A DNA stretch of 64,000 bases from Sanghuangporus weigelae (Eukaryota; Basidiomycota; Agaricomycetes; Hymenochaetales; Hymenochaetaceae): positions 1,240,001-1,304,000 of the forward strand of contig CP137318.1 in the NCBI GenBank assembly GCA_033182465.1, in the 5' to 3' direction. Below are positions 52,560 through 64,000 of this stretch, one piece after another. Numbering within the stretch: position 1 is the first letter of the stretch; every line of letters starts with the position of its first letter. Below the pieces are notes generated by a model, which was not told the origin of the DNA, did not search any database, and saw nothing but the letters and a program-made list of their open reading frames with translations. The position numbers were made by a program, and so were the translations under genes.

Positions 52560-54970
52560 GAGGTCCCATAAGGAAGTGGCAAGTAAGTTCCCCTTGTTGC
52601 TTTCCGGCGAATTCTCGTGTGATTGGAGACTTCACATCGTGCCAGATTCGTGGTTATGTGACAATTGCGATTCGACGACGTAGTCCTTCCCATACTCAAA
52701 TCATCGTTCTTCAGAGGTACGTGTTTTTCAAATTTCTTGATTTGAGGAAGCTGGAAGTCGTGGACTATCAGAAGTGGTGGAAGTGATCCTGCGTGACGAG
52801 TTAACGAGTGTTACCATCGGTTTGACCGGTTTGACGGGAAACTGCGCATCCGCTCTCAGGAAAATTCAACAAAAAACATTTCGTTCTTCATACGTCCATA
52901 CAGAATGCCGGAGGCTTGATGAGAAGAATGAACATAGTTCAGCGAGGCTGCAATACGGGGCAGACAAGGAAGCAGGCGAGGTTTAGCGAGTGGCTTGGGC
53001 TGGCAGATTCCGAAAAAGGGCTGAGTCGCGTCCTGTCTCAGACATAATACTTACCACATCGGCGTCAGCATCTCGTCGCAACAAGTGACACTTGCATGGA
53101 GGGCGCCACGGAAATGGATATCCGGGAAGATGGCAGTCTTCTATGGAGAGGTTGTTCGATTGTTTTGATATTTGGTTCGAGAGGCCCGAAAGAGGGACTG
53201 TAGTCGTCGAGGCTTTTGCACAGCGCATGCCACTTGAAGGGGGCGGGGAAAGGGATATATACTTGGCAGGTCCTGGCGGAAGGTTGGAAGCCTTGCTTGG
53301 ATGTTTGTTTCGCTGAGATGCTTTGCGAGATGGGGAACCTGGGAGGGCACATTCGCCGGCACTGCTCATCGCGATAAGCAAGCACGCAGACTCATGGAGC
53401 GAGGAAACCTGGAGCGAGGAAACCTGGAGGTCGTCCAACTGAAGGCGGTTATGGTGAACTTTCGTGGGAGGGGGCCAGGATTGATATTGATGTTTGATGG
53501 AGAGGATTTGGTCCTGGAGGAGGAGGAAATAACTGACATGGTGCGTTGCGACTCACCATGAAAATAACTGGTATAATAACGTTGAGAGGGGGGACTTTGC
53601 CAATACCAGAAGACGCAGCAGCTCATCGATTTATCATTTGAAACTTTTGTTTCTGATTTGGCGAAGTCAGGCCGAGGAACGCAGCTTGCTGCTTTCCACT
53701 CAAGTGCGGTGCCCCTCCTATACATTCTTCCAGTTAATTGCAAGAACATTGTCTGCCTTGAGAGAGGGCTTATACTTGGGAGCTATTGGAGTATTCCAGT
53801 GCCGACATAGATCATTGGATATGTTTGATGCCGAAGTCTTGACTATCCTGTACAGTTTTCGGGTGGGTTCTTTCCCCTCCTTTCGCCCAGTACAGATGCT
53901 TAAGATAGTGATCATTTTTGGTTGATTCTAGTACGGCTTTGCAATCTTGTGATAAAGAACGACTCTTGTTGGCTTTTCGCCGTCGTTTCTACCTTGAGGT
54001 TTCTTGGCTTGAAGCCACCAGTCTTGAGTCTTGCGGTTGGATCTTGACGCAGTCCATCTTGCTTGGACAAACAACTTTTTCGCTTGCGATAGACTGTTGG
54101 ATTAGGCAAAGGTGGTTGTTATACCACATCATGGTATCTGGTAAGGAAGGTTGAACATGGGCACTGGATACGTGTCCTCATCAAAGGGACTATCAATGGA
54201 CCGGCTGACACACCTTCCATATTAGGCAACCTCTGGCCGTGCTCTGAGCCGGGTTGTTTGAGAGGCAAAGGGTAGTGACAGATACTGTTACGTGTCTGAG
54301 GGCCTGTAAAGACCGCGAGAAAGATTTGGAGCTCGACGATTTTACTAGCTTGGTTGGAACGGTTCACGGACGTCTGATTCCGACCAAAGACTTTGTAGTA
54401 GGTGCGGTGCGATTGAGCCATGAATCGTCTATCGTCGCTGCCGTCCTCGAAATCGAGGCATGCAGTTCCCAAGAGACTGGAAGGCTAGAGGTGACCACGC
54501 TTTCTCAATTTCCTGTGGTTGTGGATTGGAACTTCAGGATGTACAAGCTTGTTTCAGGACTCTGGACGCCCGACTTCTAGCAACGGGCTTCATTGCCATG
54601 CTTGCCTTATTTCCGTGCGGAGAGACCATGAGGTGCCTTGGAGGTTGAGCGGGAGGAAGAGAAGAAGAATGGGGTGTGGTGGCGTTGGAGACGCGAGATA
54701 ACGGAGATGATCGAGCAGGGATTCTACGAGACCAACTAGTGCGTCCTGTGCCGCCGCTGGTATTGCTGGTTTTGGATGTCGTTGCGCATTGAAACCAAAA
54801 GGAGCCGTTGATGGCTTTTAAAAAAAATCTGGAGAAATCTGCGAGATGGGTTTGAGAAGTCGGAAGCAAATGAGCTGGTGGAACAAGGATCGAAGTTTGC
54901 CTCCGGATTCGCAAGTCGCGATTCGATTGACTGCTAGAAACAGCAACGCCCTCGTCGCTTCGATCCTATT
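52560..54970 (+). other. companion stretch of array unit E (5' end missing)
   Basis: Plus-strand blocks: SRGLSEVVEVILRDELTSV near 52755-52810 with ECRRLDEKNEHSSARLQYG near 52905-52960; ERLFDCFDIWFERPERGTVV near 53145-53200; MERGNLERGNLEVVQLKAVM with a duplicated MERGNLERGNL near 53390-53450; GLILMFDGEDLVLEEEEI then DM at a donor near 53540; KTQQLIDLSFETF after the acceptor near 53610. A 95-residue open block at 53638-53925 has ARTLSALREGLYLGAIGVFQ and RSLDMFDAEVLTILYS. A 108-residue block at 54254-54580 has no counterpart in C or D. The unit starts only about 200 bp after the NDUFA9-like gene, and the usual first blocks are absent. Confidence 0.42.
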
Positions 54971-54981
54971 CATTCGCTTGG

Positions 54982-54991
54982 CCTTATAATG
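54982..54991 (+). promoter_or_regulatory. conserved TATA-like box of copy E
   Basis: CCTTATAATG, 135 bp before the ATG at 55126, within the shared upstream flank. Confidence 0.45.
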
Positions 54992-55125
54992 CTCGTTCAT
55001 CCCCCGTCCTGACCTCTCCGTCTTCCTCTTTTCAGAATACACACCAGCGGCTCTCTGGCTCTCTCTATTTCATCTTTCGTTTGCTTGTGTTTCTTGATTC
55101 CTGTTACAAAACTCACAGAATATTA

Positions 55126-55781
55126 ATGGCCCCGAACACAGCCGCGTCTACTTCTGTCCTCGCTCGTGCACATCCCTCACCCCCCATCCCTCCAGAACCA
55201 GCCCATATAGCCATCACGTTCCAAAAGACACAGAGGCATTATGCACAGTGTCCTATCAGTCAATTCCCGTGGAAGAACTTCCATCTCAAAATGACGAGCC
55301 AAGGATATGTGGTCGGATCAGACTGGGCTATGGTGGGCTGAAATTACTTAGTTGTACCTTGTGTGTCCATATTGACAATGCTTGCAGACGACATTCGATG
55401 AGCGCACTGACGATCAGTTCTTCGATTCGAAACGTCTGCAGACGGTGAGTTTTGCCCTCGTCGCGTGCATCGCGTACGTGCACTTATATATGTCCCTGAC
55501 ATCGTCAGATCGACGAAGGTACCGAGGTTCGATATTTCTTTCCGTACGACCCGCTTAACTATTCGAGTCACCTCGATGAATTGATTATGGTGGATGAGGT
55601 TCGACGTTTGGATTTACGCCAGAAGGAGAGCTTGATAGAAAGACCGTTCTTTGGGACGAAGGTATGTCTTCCTCTCTCACTTGTTTGCATATTGGCGAAT
55701 GTCGAGCATCTGCAGGATTATCTTACCCACGTTGGGTACAGAATTCGGATTTTCTTCCGTCGGCTGTTTCTTTGCATCTAG
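55126..55781 (+). CDS. orphan array gene, copy E
   Basis: Exons 55126-55332, 55388-55444, 55509-55661 and 55716-55781 give 160 residues with introns of 55, 64 and 54 nt. It is the reference copy for the family. It has a low-complexity Ala/Pro N-terminus (residues 1-25), the core FPWKNFHLKM and GYVVGSDWAM (about 47-69), TTFDERTDDQFFDSKRLQT (70-88), an acidic DEGTEVRYFFPYDPLNYSS segment (about 90-110), VDEVRRLDLRQKESLIER, and a basic-aromatic end. Every splice site is canonical. There is no secretion signal, membrane helix or catalytic motif, so a small soluble protein is expected. Function unknown. Confidence 0.73.
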
Positions 55782-56129
55782 TAAATCGCATGCTTGGATC
55801 CCAAATCGAGATTTCATTGATCATCCTCATACATAATCTTCACTCAAGATACCGTATGCATAGAGTCTACAATATGTGCCTATTATTCGGAGTATTGGAT
55901 GCACTATTAGGCTTCATTGTACTATAATATTGATTTTATCTCAAACAGAAATATCCATATAGTGGATTAATGAATAAAGGCGTCGAACTATGGTCAAATT
56001 GATCTAGAGGGGCCTAGGTTCTTTCTCTCTTTCACGTTCCCTATGATGATAAGTAATCTGGATAACGTCCTGAGTTGACGTGTGACGAAATGAATTGTAC
56101 TGGTTGTTGTGAAATTTTATGAGGTACAA

Positions 56130-59100
56130 TACATTTGAATGTTCACGAAGTCTTTATGTTGACGGGTAGGGGCAGAGACATCCATGTCGATGTTCGGGAA
56201 ATCATGCAGTATAATTCCGCAGAGAGACGGCGGTATTACATCTTCAAGCTATATGCATTTCAGTTCGTGGTTGTCCCTTCTGAACAAATGTTGTCAATAG
56301 ATCCAATGCCTCCAGCTCCCGAGTGTATTGCACATTGTTAAAAAACACTCGCAGTTGATCGGTACAAGACAGAAACTGTAGCACCCTGGGCATCCCTGAA
56401 ACATCCAGCTCGAACACTCTGGAAGTCGAACTTTCAGGTTTGAACGTTCTTCCACTCCCTAGATATACCAAGGCGCCTGGAGAATTTGGATAAAGCGGTA
56501 AGCATCGGAGTTCCACTCTCTAGCGCCTTCAATGGCCAGTCCATTACCAGGCGAATACGCATATCAATCAACAATCGGAGACGTGAGACACTAGTAATTC
56601 CGAACACAGAATGTGCAAAGAATTAAAATAGGACCACATCAACGTCGCCAGAAAGAGGTCGGGCAAATGGAAGAGTGATACCGTCACCTCCGTTGGTTCT
56701 TCCTTCCTCCCGTCGTGATTCAAGCCATTATAGCATCTTTCAGAAAAGTCGTAGAGGTATTCTGGGCTGATCAATGGATGCAATGGATGTTAGTTCCCAG
56801 AATTTACTGTATCCCTGGATACGTGTATTCCCAAAGTATTGACAAAGGAAACTAAGTTGGCCTACGCGTATGGCTAGATTCGGTCAATGTTAATATTTCT
56901 CGCCGCAACCGTGTTGTAAAGACTTCGGATCCGAGGATATCTGCATCCTATACGCCTTTCTCTGTAGTAAATGCTATCTTGTGGATACCTTTTCACCTTC
57001 CTAAGTTGTTCGCGAACTCGTCTAGCTTGCATTTGGGTGTTGTCCGAAGTACAAACCGCTGACCACAGCGGAATCAAGGGCACTTTGGATCCTAAATGAT
57101 CATTGGTCGCGATACCTGTGAAAAGAGAGAGTGGAAGAAGAAAAAACTGCTAAGTGACCTCTGGCAGACATTCGGAGACCATTGTGAAGGCTGACTCGCA
57201 ACGTAGGCTTGTCTCAAATCAAAGCACATCTTCAAGAATACCAGCCTTCACCTATATACCTTGCAGTCTTACGCCAAGTGCAGAGCTGTTCGATCACGAA
57301 GGAAAGACCTCGGTTGGTACGCGAGAAAAGGGAGGGAATTTGATGGTTATTGAATGGAGATAGTAGTCTAAAGACACACGGTTCTCGGGAAGTGTATGGA
57401 ACTACTGGAGCCTTCGGCAAGAAGTGACTTGTAAGCACGCTTCTTGCTTTTTCGACCTTTGTGTGATTGGAGACTCCATATCACGCCAGATGTGGTCGTG
57501 GTTATGGGATTAGTTGCAATTCTCCAATCCAGGATTATGCATTCCTACACATGCTCAAACTATCGTCCTCCAAAAAAATGACTTTCAGATTTCTTGTTAA
57601 GGATGCCAGAAGTCGAGGACTTACAGAAGTGAAGGAAATGATCTTGTGTGACGAGGAATGACTGTTACCGTGGTTTTGACGGGTTTGAGCTTGCTATCCC
57701 GGGCCGCACCCGCTTCAGCGAAAATTCTAAAAAGATGTTCTGTTTTTCACAGTTCCTTCGCGAATGCCAAAGGCATGTAGAAGAGATGGAAGATAGTTCA
57801 GCGAGACTGCAATAGAGGATAGACGCGGATGCAGGCGAGATCGAGATTAAGCGAGTGGCTTGGGCTGGCAGATTCCGAAGGGAAGAGGGCTGACCGACTG
57901 AGTCGCGCCCTGGCTTACTTATCACTTTGTCCTCATAGGCTTCGTTGCAACAAACAACGCGTGCATACGGTGCATCACTGCGGTAGATGATTGGATTGGC
58001 GGAGAGGTAATGTTTCATGGGGCGGGGTGTTCTTACGTTTTGATATTGCGTTCGAGGAAATGGATGGAGGGATCGCACAGGCGTCGATACTTCGTCTTGT
58101 TGAAGCGGAACCTTCTGTAGGAGCTGCTAGTGAGCAGAAGGTGGTTAGCCAAGACTTGGATATAGTCGTCGTCTGGGGAAGAAAGATTCTTGTACATGTC
58201 GGTACGTGGTGAGAAAGTGTCGCTTTCAACCATATCGTCGTCGTCGTCGTCTGTCTCGTCCCATATATCCGGAACGCGCCTGAGGGGGAAGGGAGGTGGG
58301 GAATCGTTGAGATGAAGAGGACATGAACAACTCGCTCCCAGGGTAGAGAGGCGAGATTGACGTTGATATTTGGACGGAGAAGCAGGTCCTGAAGGAAAAC
58401 CGATCGACATGGTGCGTTCTCACTCACCAGTTTCATTCAGGATAGTAATAGCGACTGGACAAGCAGTCCCAGGAGATTCAACATCGTCCAGACCCTTTAG
58501 GATGCTGGTTCTGACTCGACGAAGATCCACGATAGAGAGTTTAACTTCATTTCGCCTTTCGCTGTAGGGCGCATCATTCTTGCCTCATCTTTTTGTTGTT
58601 TGTCGGGACTTTGTTCCTCTGGGAGACAAAGCATAGTTCTTCCGTCTTCTTGCTGTCTCCGGTGAAACATTTGGTTGGAGATTAATATCTTGTTGGAAAG
58701 GACTCGGGATTCTTGCAGTCTGCAGGTGAGATCCGTTCCGTTCCTTTCAGATGGCATAGGCGTTCAGTCATGATACTCTTGATTGCTTCTAGTGCATCAC
58801 TGCAGACTTGCCGCCCACCGAAATACTTGCAAGCTTTATATGGTCCTTTTCGTCTTGGGGTTTCAAATCTTGAAGCCACTACGACTTGATTGTTTGGCTT
58901 GAAGCTTGATGCAATCCAACTTCTTTCGGACAGAATATATCTCTTTTGATGAAATTGCCGAGCTTGGAGAATTACTTTGGTTATATGACATGAAGGAATC
59001 TGGTAAGAAACGCTCAGCTCGTCGCGAAAGGTCATCAACGGGATCAACAAACCGGCTGACTCACCTTCCATATTAGGTAATCTTTGAGCGTGCTCTTCTC

Positions 59101-59850
59101 TGGCTGGCAGAGGCGACTCCTACACAAGCAGAATCTATCTGTAAATGACGAGACTCCAAGGGAAAGTCTGAGAGCCTGGGAGGAGGAGTGATGGGTCGTT
59201 TACATCCGTGGTACTGTTAGATTGTCGGAAAACGGAGGCGAATGGCATCCTCAGAGGTTTGAGCATAACAGTAATAAGTAATGGCGTCGAGAGAACGTTA
59301 GCCGTGGACGGTCTGCTGGCGCTGACATTCTCGAGGGAGACCAGAGCAGGCAGTTTCCAATGGAAAGGAGTCTACGCGACTCTCCGAGGATGCTATGGAA
59401 CGTTGTGCTGGGGTACGGCAACGTTCTCTCCGGGTGTACGTTCACCGACCCCGAGCAACGTGCTTCGTCGAAATGCTTGCTTCTATTACAGCACGCGGAG
59501 ACTTCAGGTGGATTGGGCCTTAGGGTGAAAGGAAGAGAGAATTGAGTGTCGTGGCGTCAGAGATGAGAATTCCCCGGGACGGTCGAGATGAGAGGCGAGG
59601 TCTACCAACGCGTCCATTGTCGCCGCTGCTTTTACTGATTTTGGACGTCTGTGGCTCTGTGAGTCCAGAAAGACCATTACTGATTTTTCAGTATTTCGTT
59701 GCGTGGAGAAAGCTGGGAGGCGGATTAAGGAAGGACGGAAGCAAATGGGTTGTTGGAACAAGGATCGAAGTTTGCCTCCGGATTCGCAAGTCGTGATTTG
59801 ATTGAATGCTAGAAACAGCAACGCCCTCTCCTCGCTTCGATCCTATTCAT
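56130..59850 (+). other. companion stretch of array unit F
   Basis: Plus-strand blocks in the usual order: ETSMSMFGKSCSIIPQRDGG near 56170-56235; RRLVSNQSTSSRIPAFTYIP near 57200-57260 continuing open to REKGGNLMVIEWR and a stop at 57363; FRFLVKDARSRGLTEVKEMI near 57585-57650; ECQRHVEEMEDSSARLQ near 57760-57810; AWAGRFRR near 57855-57885; SWGGVFLRFDIAFEEMDGG near 58015-58070; DMV at a donor near 58410; LLDCRKTEANGIL near 59215-59255. Stops and shifts separate them. It is more diverged than units C-E, in line with copy F itself. Confidence 0.4.
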
Positions 59851-59858
59851 TCGCTTGG

Positions 59859-59868
59859 CCTTATAATG
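59859..59868 (+). promoter_or_regulatory. conserved TATA-like box of copy F
   Basis: CCTTATAATG, 131 bp before the ATG at 59999. It is preceded by the same TATTCATTCGCTTGG flank as in copies C-E although the coding part is clearly diverged. Confidence 0.45.
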
Positions 59869-59998
59869 CTTGACCAATTCCCGTCTTGACCCCTCTTTTC
59901 CACCTCTGTTCAACACACATACCAGCAGCCCTTATTCGTGTTTCGTTTACTCATCTTTCTTAATTTCTGTCCCTTCATTCTCACCCAAAGCATTCGAC

Positions 59999-60645
59999 AT
60001 GGTGGACAACGACAGCTCTGCATCCGTTCACTTTCACTCTCCTCCCCCAGTCCCAGTCCCTCCAAAACCAGCCCATATGACTATAATGTTCCACAGAACA
60101 CAGAGGCGTTTCGCACAGCGTCCAATTAATCATTTTCCTTGGAAAAATTTCCATCTCAGAATGAGCCAAGGATATGTCGTCGGGTCGGACTGGGCTATGG
60201 TGGGCTGAAATGTTTTGTTTGACCTTATGTGTCCATGCTGACAGCATTTGCAGACGTCGTTCGATGACCGCACTGAAGATCAATTTTTGGATTCGAAGCG
60301 TCTGCAGACCGTAAGCTTTGCCCTCGTTGCGTGCGTCTCGTACGTGTACTAAATCTGTCTCTGACCTTGCCAGATTGACGAAGGCACTGAGATTCGATAT
60401 TTCTATCCATACGATCCACTCAACTACTCGAGTGGCCTCGATAATCTTAACGTCGTGGATGAGGTTCGCCGTCTGGATCTACATCAGAAAGAGAGCATTA
60501 CAGAGAGGATGTTCCATAGAGTGAAAGTGTGTCTATTTGGCTTGCTGTCCTCCCGTCACTGAATGTCCAATCCTCACAGGATTATCTTACTCATATATGC
60601 CACCAAATCTGGGGTTTTTGTCGCTATCTGTCTGCTTGCGTCTAG
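59999..60645 (+). CDS. orphan array gene, copy F
   Basis: Exons 59999-60199, 60254-60310, 60374-60526 and 60580-60645 give 158 residues. The N-terminus differs from copies B-E (MVDNDSSASVHFHSPPPVPV), but the core is kept: PAHMTIMFHRTQRRFAQRP, FPWKNFHLRMSQGYVVGSDW, TSFDDRTEDQFLDSKRLQT and DEGTEIRYFYPYDPLNYSS. The last exon again has 21 codons plus stop with a changed sequence (HQIWGFCRYLSACV). Compared with copy E, many codon changes are silent or conservative, which suggests the protein has been under selection. Unknown function. Confidence 0.7.
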
Positions 60646-61007
60646 ATTTGTCGTTCCGCCTCGTCAGAATTGCTTCATGATTGATTAATGTTTCTTGGTA
60701 TCCTTGTTTCTTTGTACGTTTAAAAGGTACTCTATATCTGGCATATCTGACCTATAGCCAAAAAAACTACTTCTTGTGCATATATACAATCCTTGGGGGA
60801 TAAAAATAGACCATCTTTTTCGAGAGTTGAAACCACAGTGGATCAACAGCGTTGATGATACAGTATTGGTATCTATCTATCATTACGATGTAGACTGTCA
60901 TTTTCCACGAATCATAAAGTTCCGACTCCGTAAGCCCGAGTTGCCGAGGTCCCGAAATAGACTCTTCCTCATTCGCCATTAAAGTCACGGTTTTCATGTA
61001 CCGTGGA

Positions 61008-61015
61008 TATATAAG
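61008..61015 (+). promoter_or_regulatory. TATA box of the MFS gene
   Basis: TATATAAG lies 53 bp before the ATG at 61069. Position and sequence fit a core promoter. Confidence 0.5.
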
Positions 61016-61068
61016 CAACCTTCATCATGAGTTCACCAACCCAGCTACCATAGAGCTCCCATAGACAA

Positions 61069-63101
61069 ATGTCTGTGCAGGAAGGGCGGCCCACGCCCAA
61101 TGTCGACGGAGACAAGCAGCCTGAAGATCGTGAACGACCATCCTCTGAGGAACCTACGACTTCGAAACGACCAAAAGCTCCGTACAGCGTGTTTTCTCGA
61201 AGGGAAAAATGGGCTGTAGTCTGTATGGGTGCATTTGCTAGTCTGTTCAGGTATGATTGTCGTTTTGAAAGTCAATGAAATTATTGAACCTTTTTGCAGT
61301 CCTCTTACTGCAAATGTGTATCTTCCCGCGATACCAACGCTCAGCGAACAGTTTCATGTTACTATAGAAGCCATCAATATAACAGTTACGGTATATATGA
61401 TCCTTCAAGGAATATGCGAGTCCATGATATTAATTCCATTCCCACGTCGGAGTACTGAGAGTTGTCTATTTAGCTCCGTCCCTCTGGGGTACGATAGCTG
61501 ATCGTAAAGGACGAAGGCCCTCCTTTATTTTTTGCCTTTTAATTCTCGTATTATCATGCGTTGGGCTCGCTTTGACCCCGACTTCTGCGTATTGGTTACT
61601 TGTTCTCCTCCGGTGCGTTCAAGCCGCAGGTTCTGCAAGTACCGTCGCCCTCTGTAAGTTAATTGATCAGACTTATTTCAAATCCTTTCCTAAAAATGAT
61701 GTGGAATAATATCAGCCGCAGGAGTGATCGCAGACATCATTCCTGCTGAAGAACGAGGCGGATACACTGGAATCGTAAATGTCGGACCAATGGTAAGAAT
61801 CCAGTTGCTGATGGGCTTTCAGCTTCACAGACACATCCCTAGATCGGACCAGCTGTTGGACCCGTCATAGGTGGTGCGCTGGCAGACAAATTAGGGTGGA
61901 GGTGAGTTGACGTGATGCACACTTCATGAAATCTGTAGTCACCTCCTAACAGGGCTATCTTCTGGTTCCTTGCAATCGCCTCTGGATCTTGCATGTTGCT
62001 GATAATCCTGTAGGTGTTCTCGTTCTCATGGTAATCAATTCTTACGATATCTTCCAACATTTTTAAAGAATATTCCCGGAAACGGTTCGCACCCAAGTCG
62101 GCAATGGCTCAATACCTGCGCCAAAGTGGAACCGAGCGCTTATTCCGATAATCGGACGGTCGACTCTCGATGCAGCAAGCGAGAGACCTCCCCCACGACC
62201 ATTTCCTAATCCATTTAGGTTCTTTACAGCCCCAGACTTGATGACTATTCTTTTCAGTACTGCTATCATCTACAGTACATTCTATGCTGTCAGCGCAACA
62301 ATCTCGTCCCTATTCAGTGACAAATACAGTTTCCTCAATGAAACAAAGATTGGATTATGTTACCTTAGGTTTGTTAGCATTTGCTTCCATAAATATTTTC
62401 TAGAAACTGAATTACGTCCAGCATTGGTGGCGGAGGTATCATCGGTACAGCGTCTGCAGGCCGGCTTCTTGATTGGCAATATGCGCGCGTCAAGCGAAAA
62501 TACGAAGTCTCTTTACGGAGTGACTCAGAGAAGAACAGGGAGTCTGCAGGAATTTCAGACACAATGTCCTCTCTGAGCACGCACAACGATTTTCCTATCG
62601 AAAAAGCTTGTCTGCAAACCCAGCACATTTGGATCATACTGTTCTCTGTCTGCGTCATCGGGTACGGATGGTCGCTACAAGCGGACACCAGCATTGCCGT
62701 GCCACTTGTATTGCTGTTCTTCAGTGAGTGCTTATGATATTGAAAGGCACGTAACTGAGACGATCACCATCATCCCAGTCGGATTTTCCATGGTTGCTGC
62801 GATGACATGTGTCCAGACAATCATCATCGACCTCTTTCCATCACAAGGCTCGTCAGTGACCGCTACTGTACGTCGCCTTTATCATCCATGAGGCGCCCAA
62901 AAGTTGACATCTCGGAAGTTTAATCTAGTTCGCTGCCTCATAGGAGCTGGCTTTGTTGCCGCGATCACGCCCATCACAAACGCGATCGGTCCGGGATGGA
63001 CGTACACCCTGTGTGGAGGATTATGCTTTTTAATGTGGCCGATGCTGCTCGTCGAGTTGAAATTCGGCCCGACCTGGAGAAAGAGAAGAGAAGAGTCGTA
63101 A
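61069..63101 (+). CDS. MFS transporter, DHA1 drug:H+ antiporter type
   Basis: Exons 61069-61250, 61300-61415, 61474-61653, 61716-61792, 61843-61901, 61953-62009, 62069-62368, 62422-62723, 62779-62867 and 62919-63101 give 514 residues. A hydrophilic N-terminus of about 45 residues precedes twelve expected helices. Motif A, WGTIADRKGRRPSF, lies in loop 2-3, and the antiporter motif C appears as GPAVGPVIGGAL in helix 5; together these point to the DHA1 group of multidrug exporters. The central loop is basic and Ser-rich. Transport of a toxic or waste compound out of the cell against protons is likely; the substrate is unknown. The second intron starts GCGAGT, a GC-AG intron; it yields ILQGISPSLWGTIAD, as the family needs. 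A probable P450 lies downstream on the other strand. Confidence 0.9.
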
Positions 63102-63668
63102 TGCAAAAGAATCTTCACGAACATGAATAGCGACGACATTTGCCTTGTTTTTGGATTTATGCTTTCCTCGTTCCTGTCAAAGACTGATACATTTTCAGGA
63201 TAGTTCATGTTAAATGGGTCATGATAGTTAGATGTACGTACTTAAGTTATCTTATATTGAAGTTCTCTCGATGGAAGCATCGATTGTTTGATGATGGAGC
63301 GGGTGGCGGAAGAAGAATGAAGCTTCTTGAGATCAGGCCCAGCACGATAGACCTCACTCTAAGTTATAGAGTCCGGTTATTAAGGCCTAACGCTCTTTGG
63401 CATGGCTCGGTAAGAATCACTGTGGCGTTGCGGCTGAGAATGAGTTCGAGAGCATCATTTTGAGATGGTGAACATCTGTCCGTCGGTATAGTTGGGCATA
63501 CCTGACTTACATGAATAATATAAAAATAAGCAGATCTTGTTCGCCGATAGAAAGGAATCATCTCTCCGTACAATATCTTTCCCGATCCCCGCGGCATTTT
63601 TTTCCACATGACTGTGAGGTAGCCTGCGAAACACCCTGGGGCCTATGGTGAGGACGGCGCGACTTCCC
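63102..63668. other. intergenic stretch
   Basis: 567 bp between the MFS gene and the P450-like gene, which point towards each other. No open frame with a recognisable motif is seen on either strand; both 3' ends should lie here. Confidence 0.4.
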
Positions 63669-64000
63669 TTAAGAAGAGGTCTGCCGATCTTTAGTTCCGT
63701 TCATCCACGACATTGCTCGTACCAACTCGTTCAATAAAGACGGAGCATTACAGGTAGGGAGAGATAATGGTTGAAGGTTCAGCAGCATGGCAAATGCTTT
63801 GGGCTGCGCGAATAGACTCATGCCGGCATCTCGACTATACTGGGCGGTGTCTGTCATTGCAAATATGAGCCACAATGCGAATCTCCGAGTGGGCCGATTA
63901 GGTGTGAGACGACGTACCGTGGTGCCTCGGCGTTGGGTGTCGCAACGGATTGGCCATGTCGAAGATGGTAACAGAATGCGCAACGAGGAAGTAGATTGCA
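63669..64000 (-). CDS. cytochrome P450, C-terminal part only (runs off the window)
   Basis: Two minus-strand exons are visible, 64000-63918 (partial) and 63850-63669. Joined, they read AIYFLVAHSVTIFDMANPLR, then YSRDAGMSLFAQPKAFAML and a tail ending DRQTSS. This resembles the end of fungal P450s: the helix after the haem Cys loop with its FDI-like end, then the short Y(S/T)xGxxSxPxxF strand. The haem-binding Cys motif itself would lie outside the window, so the call rests on this short pattern. It could be another alpha-helical oxidoreductase. Confidence 0.5.
   Translation of the reverse strand, partial: QSTSSLRILLPSSTWPIRCDTQRRGTTVRRLTPNRPTRRFALWLIFAMTDTAQYSRDAGMSLFAQPKAFAMLLNLQPLSLPTCNAPSLLNELVRAMSWMNGTKDRQTSS

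Larger units (their letters stand above)
54610..55781. repeat. inverted duplication, right arm (copy E side)
   Basis: This is the reverse complement of 42971-44170 with few differences. Shared derived changes (RHYAQCP in the encoded protein, the same T/A-run next to GGAGCCGTTGATGGC) mark D and E as the closest pair in the array. Confidence 0.7.

Noticed and set aside
58682-59071. Minus-strand frame of 129 residues with a counterpart at 34065-34364
   Set aside because: It is antisense to the companion units in both F and B. The strand with conserved splice sites and block order is the other one, so it is probably a mirror of that conservation.

Overview
The window is nuclear DNA of a filamentous basidiomycete, most probably an Agaricomycete. 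Nearly every gene is cut by many short GT-AG introns (about 45-65 nt). RPB2, the DUF6534 membrane protein and the AA9 polysaccharide monooxygenase have the forms familiar from mushroom-forming fungi. I found no rRNA, tRNA, CRISPR array or organelle genes. Exon joints were placed by hand from splice motifs and reading frame. For most genes the joined exons give an uninterrupted frame whose total length is a multiple of three.

1-27.4 kb is an ordinary gene-dense segment. In order it holds: the 3' part of a DUF6534 membrane protein (+), a small LEA-like amphipathic protein (+), a mitochondrial ABC1/ADCK-type atypical kinase (+), PEX11 (-), a condensation-fold acyltransferase (-), a broken AA9 copy ended by a short inverted-repeat element, an intact AA9 gene (-), a gene-free 1.8 kb, a BRE4/FUSC-like membrane transporter (+), sorting nexin SNX4 (-), RPB2 (+) and a PTM1/GOST seven-transmembrane protein (-).

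27.6-60.7 kb is different. It is an array of a repeated unit of about 4-5 kb. Each unit has a small four-exon gene (146-160 residues, no family I recognise) and, 5' of it on the same strand, a longer companion stretch with short conserved coding-like blocks in fixed order but broken by stops and frame changes. Five small genes (copies A, B, C, D and a diverged G) lie on the minus strand and two (E, F) on the plus strand. D and E are near-identical inverted copies. Between them, with G, sits an island of two conserved enzymes: an Old Yellow Enzyme type flavin oxidoreductase and an NDUFA9-like NAD(P)-binding protein. The small genes keep frame, splice sites, exon lengths and a TATA-like box, while the companions look decayed or have a structure I could not solve. 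This orphan array is the best candidate for something undescribed.

60.7-64 kb returns to ordinary genes: a DHA1-type MFS transporter (+) and the 3' end of a probable cytochrome P450 (-) cut by the window edge.

Splicing is itself notable. Four introns in four genes appear to be GC-AG, one PEX11 exon is 13 nt beside a 30-nt intron, PTM1 has a 14-nt exon, and the first coding exon of RPB2 is only 4 nt.
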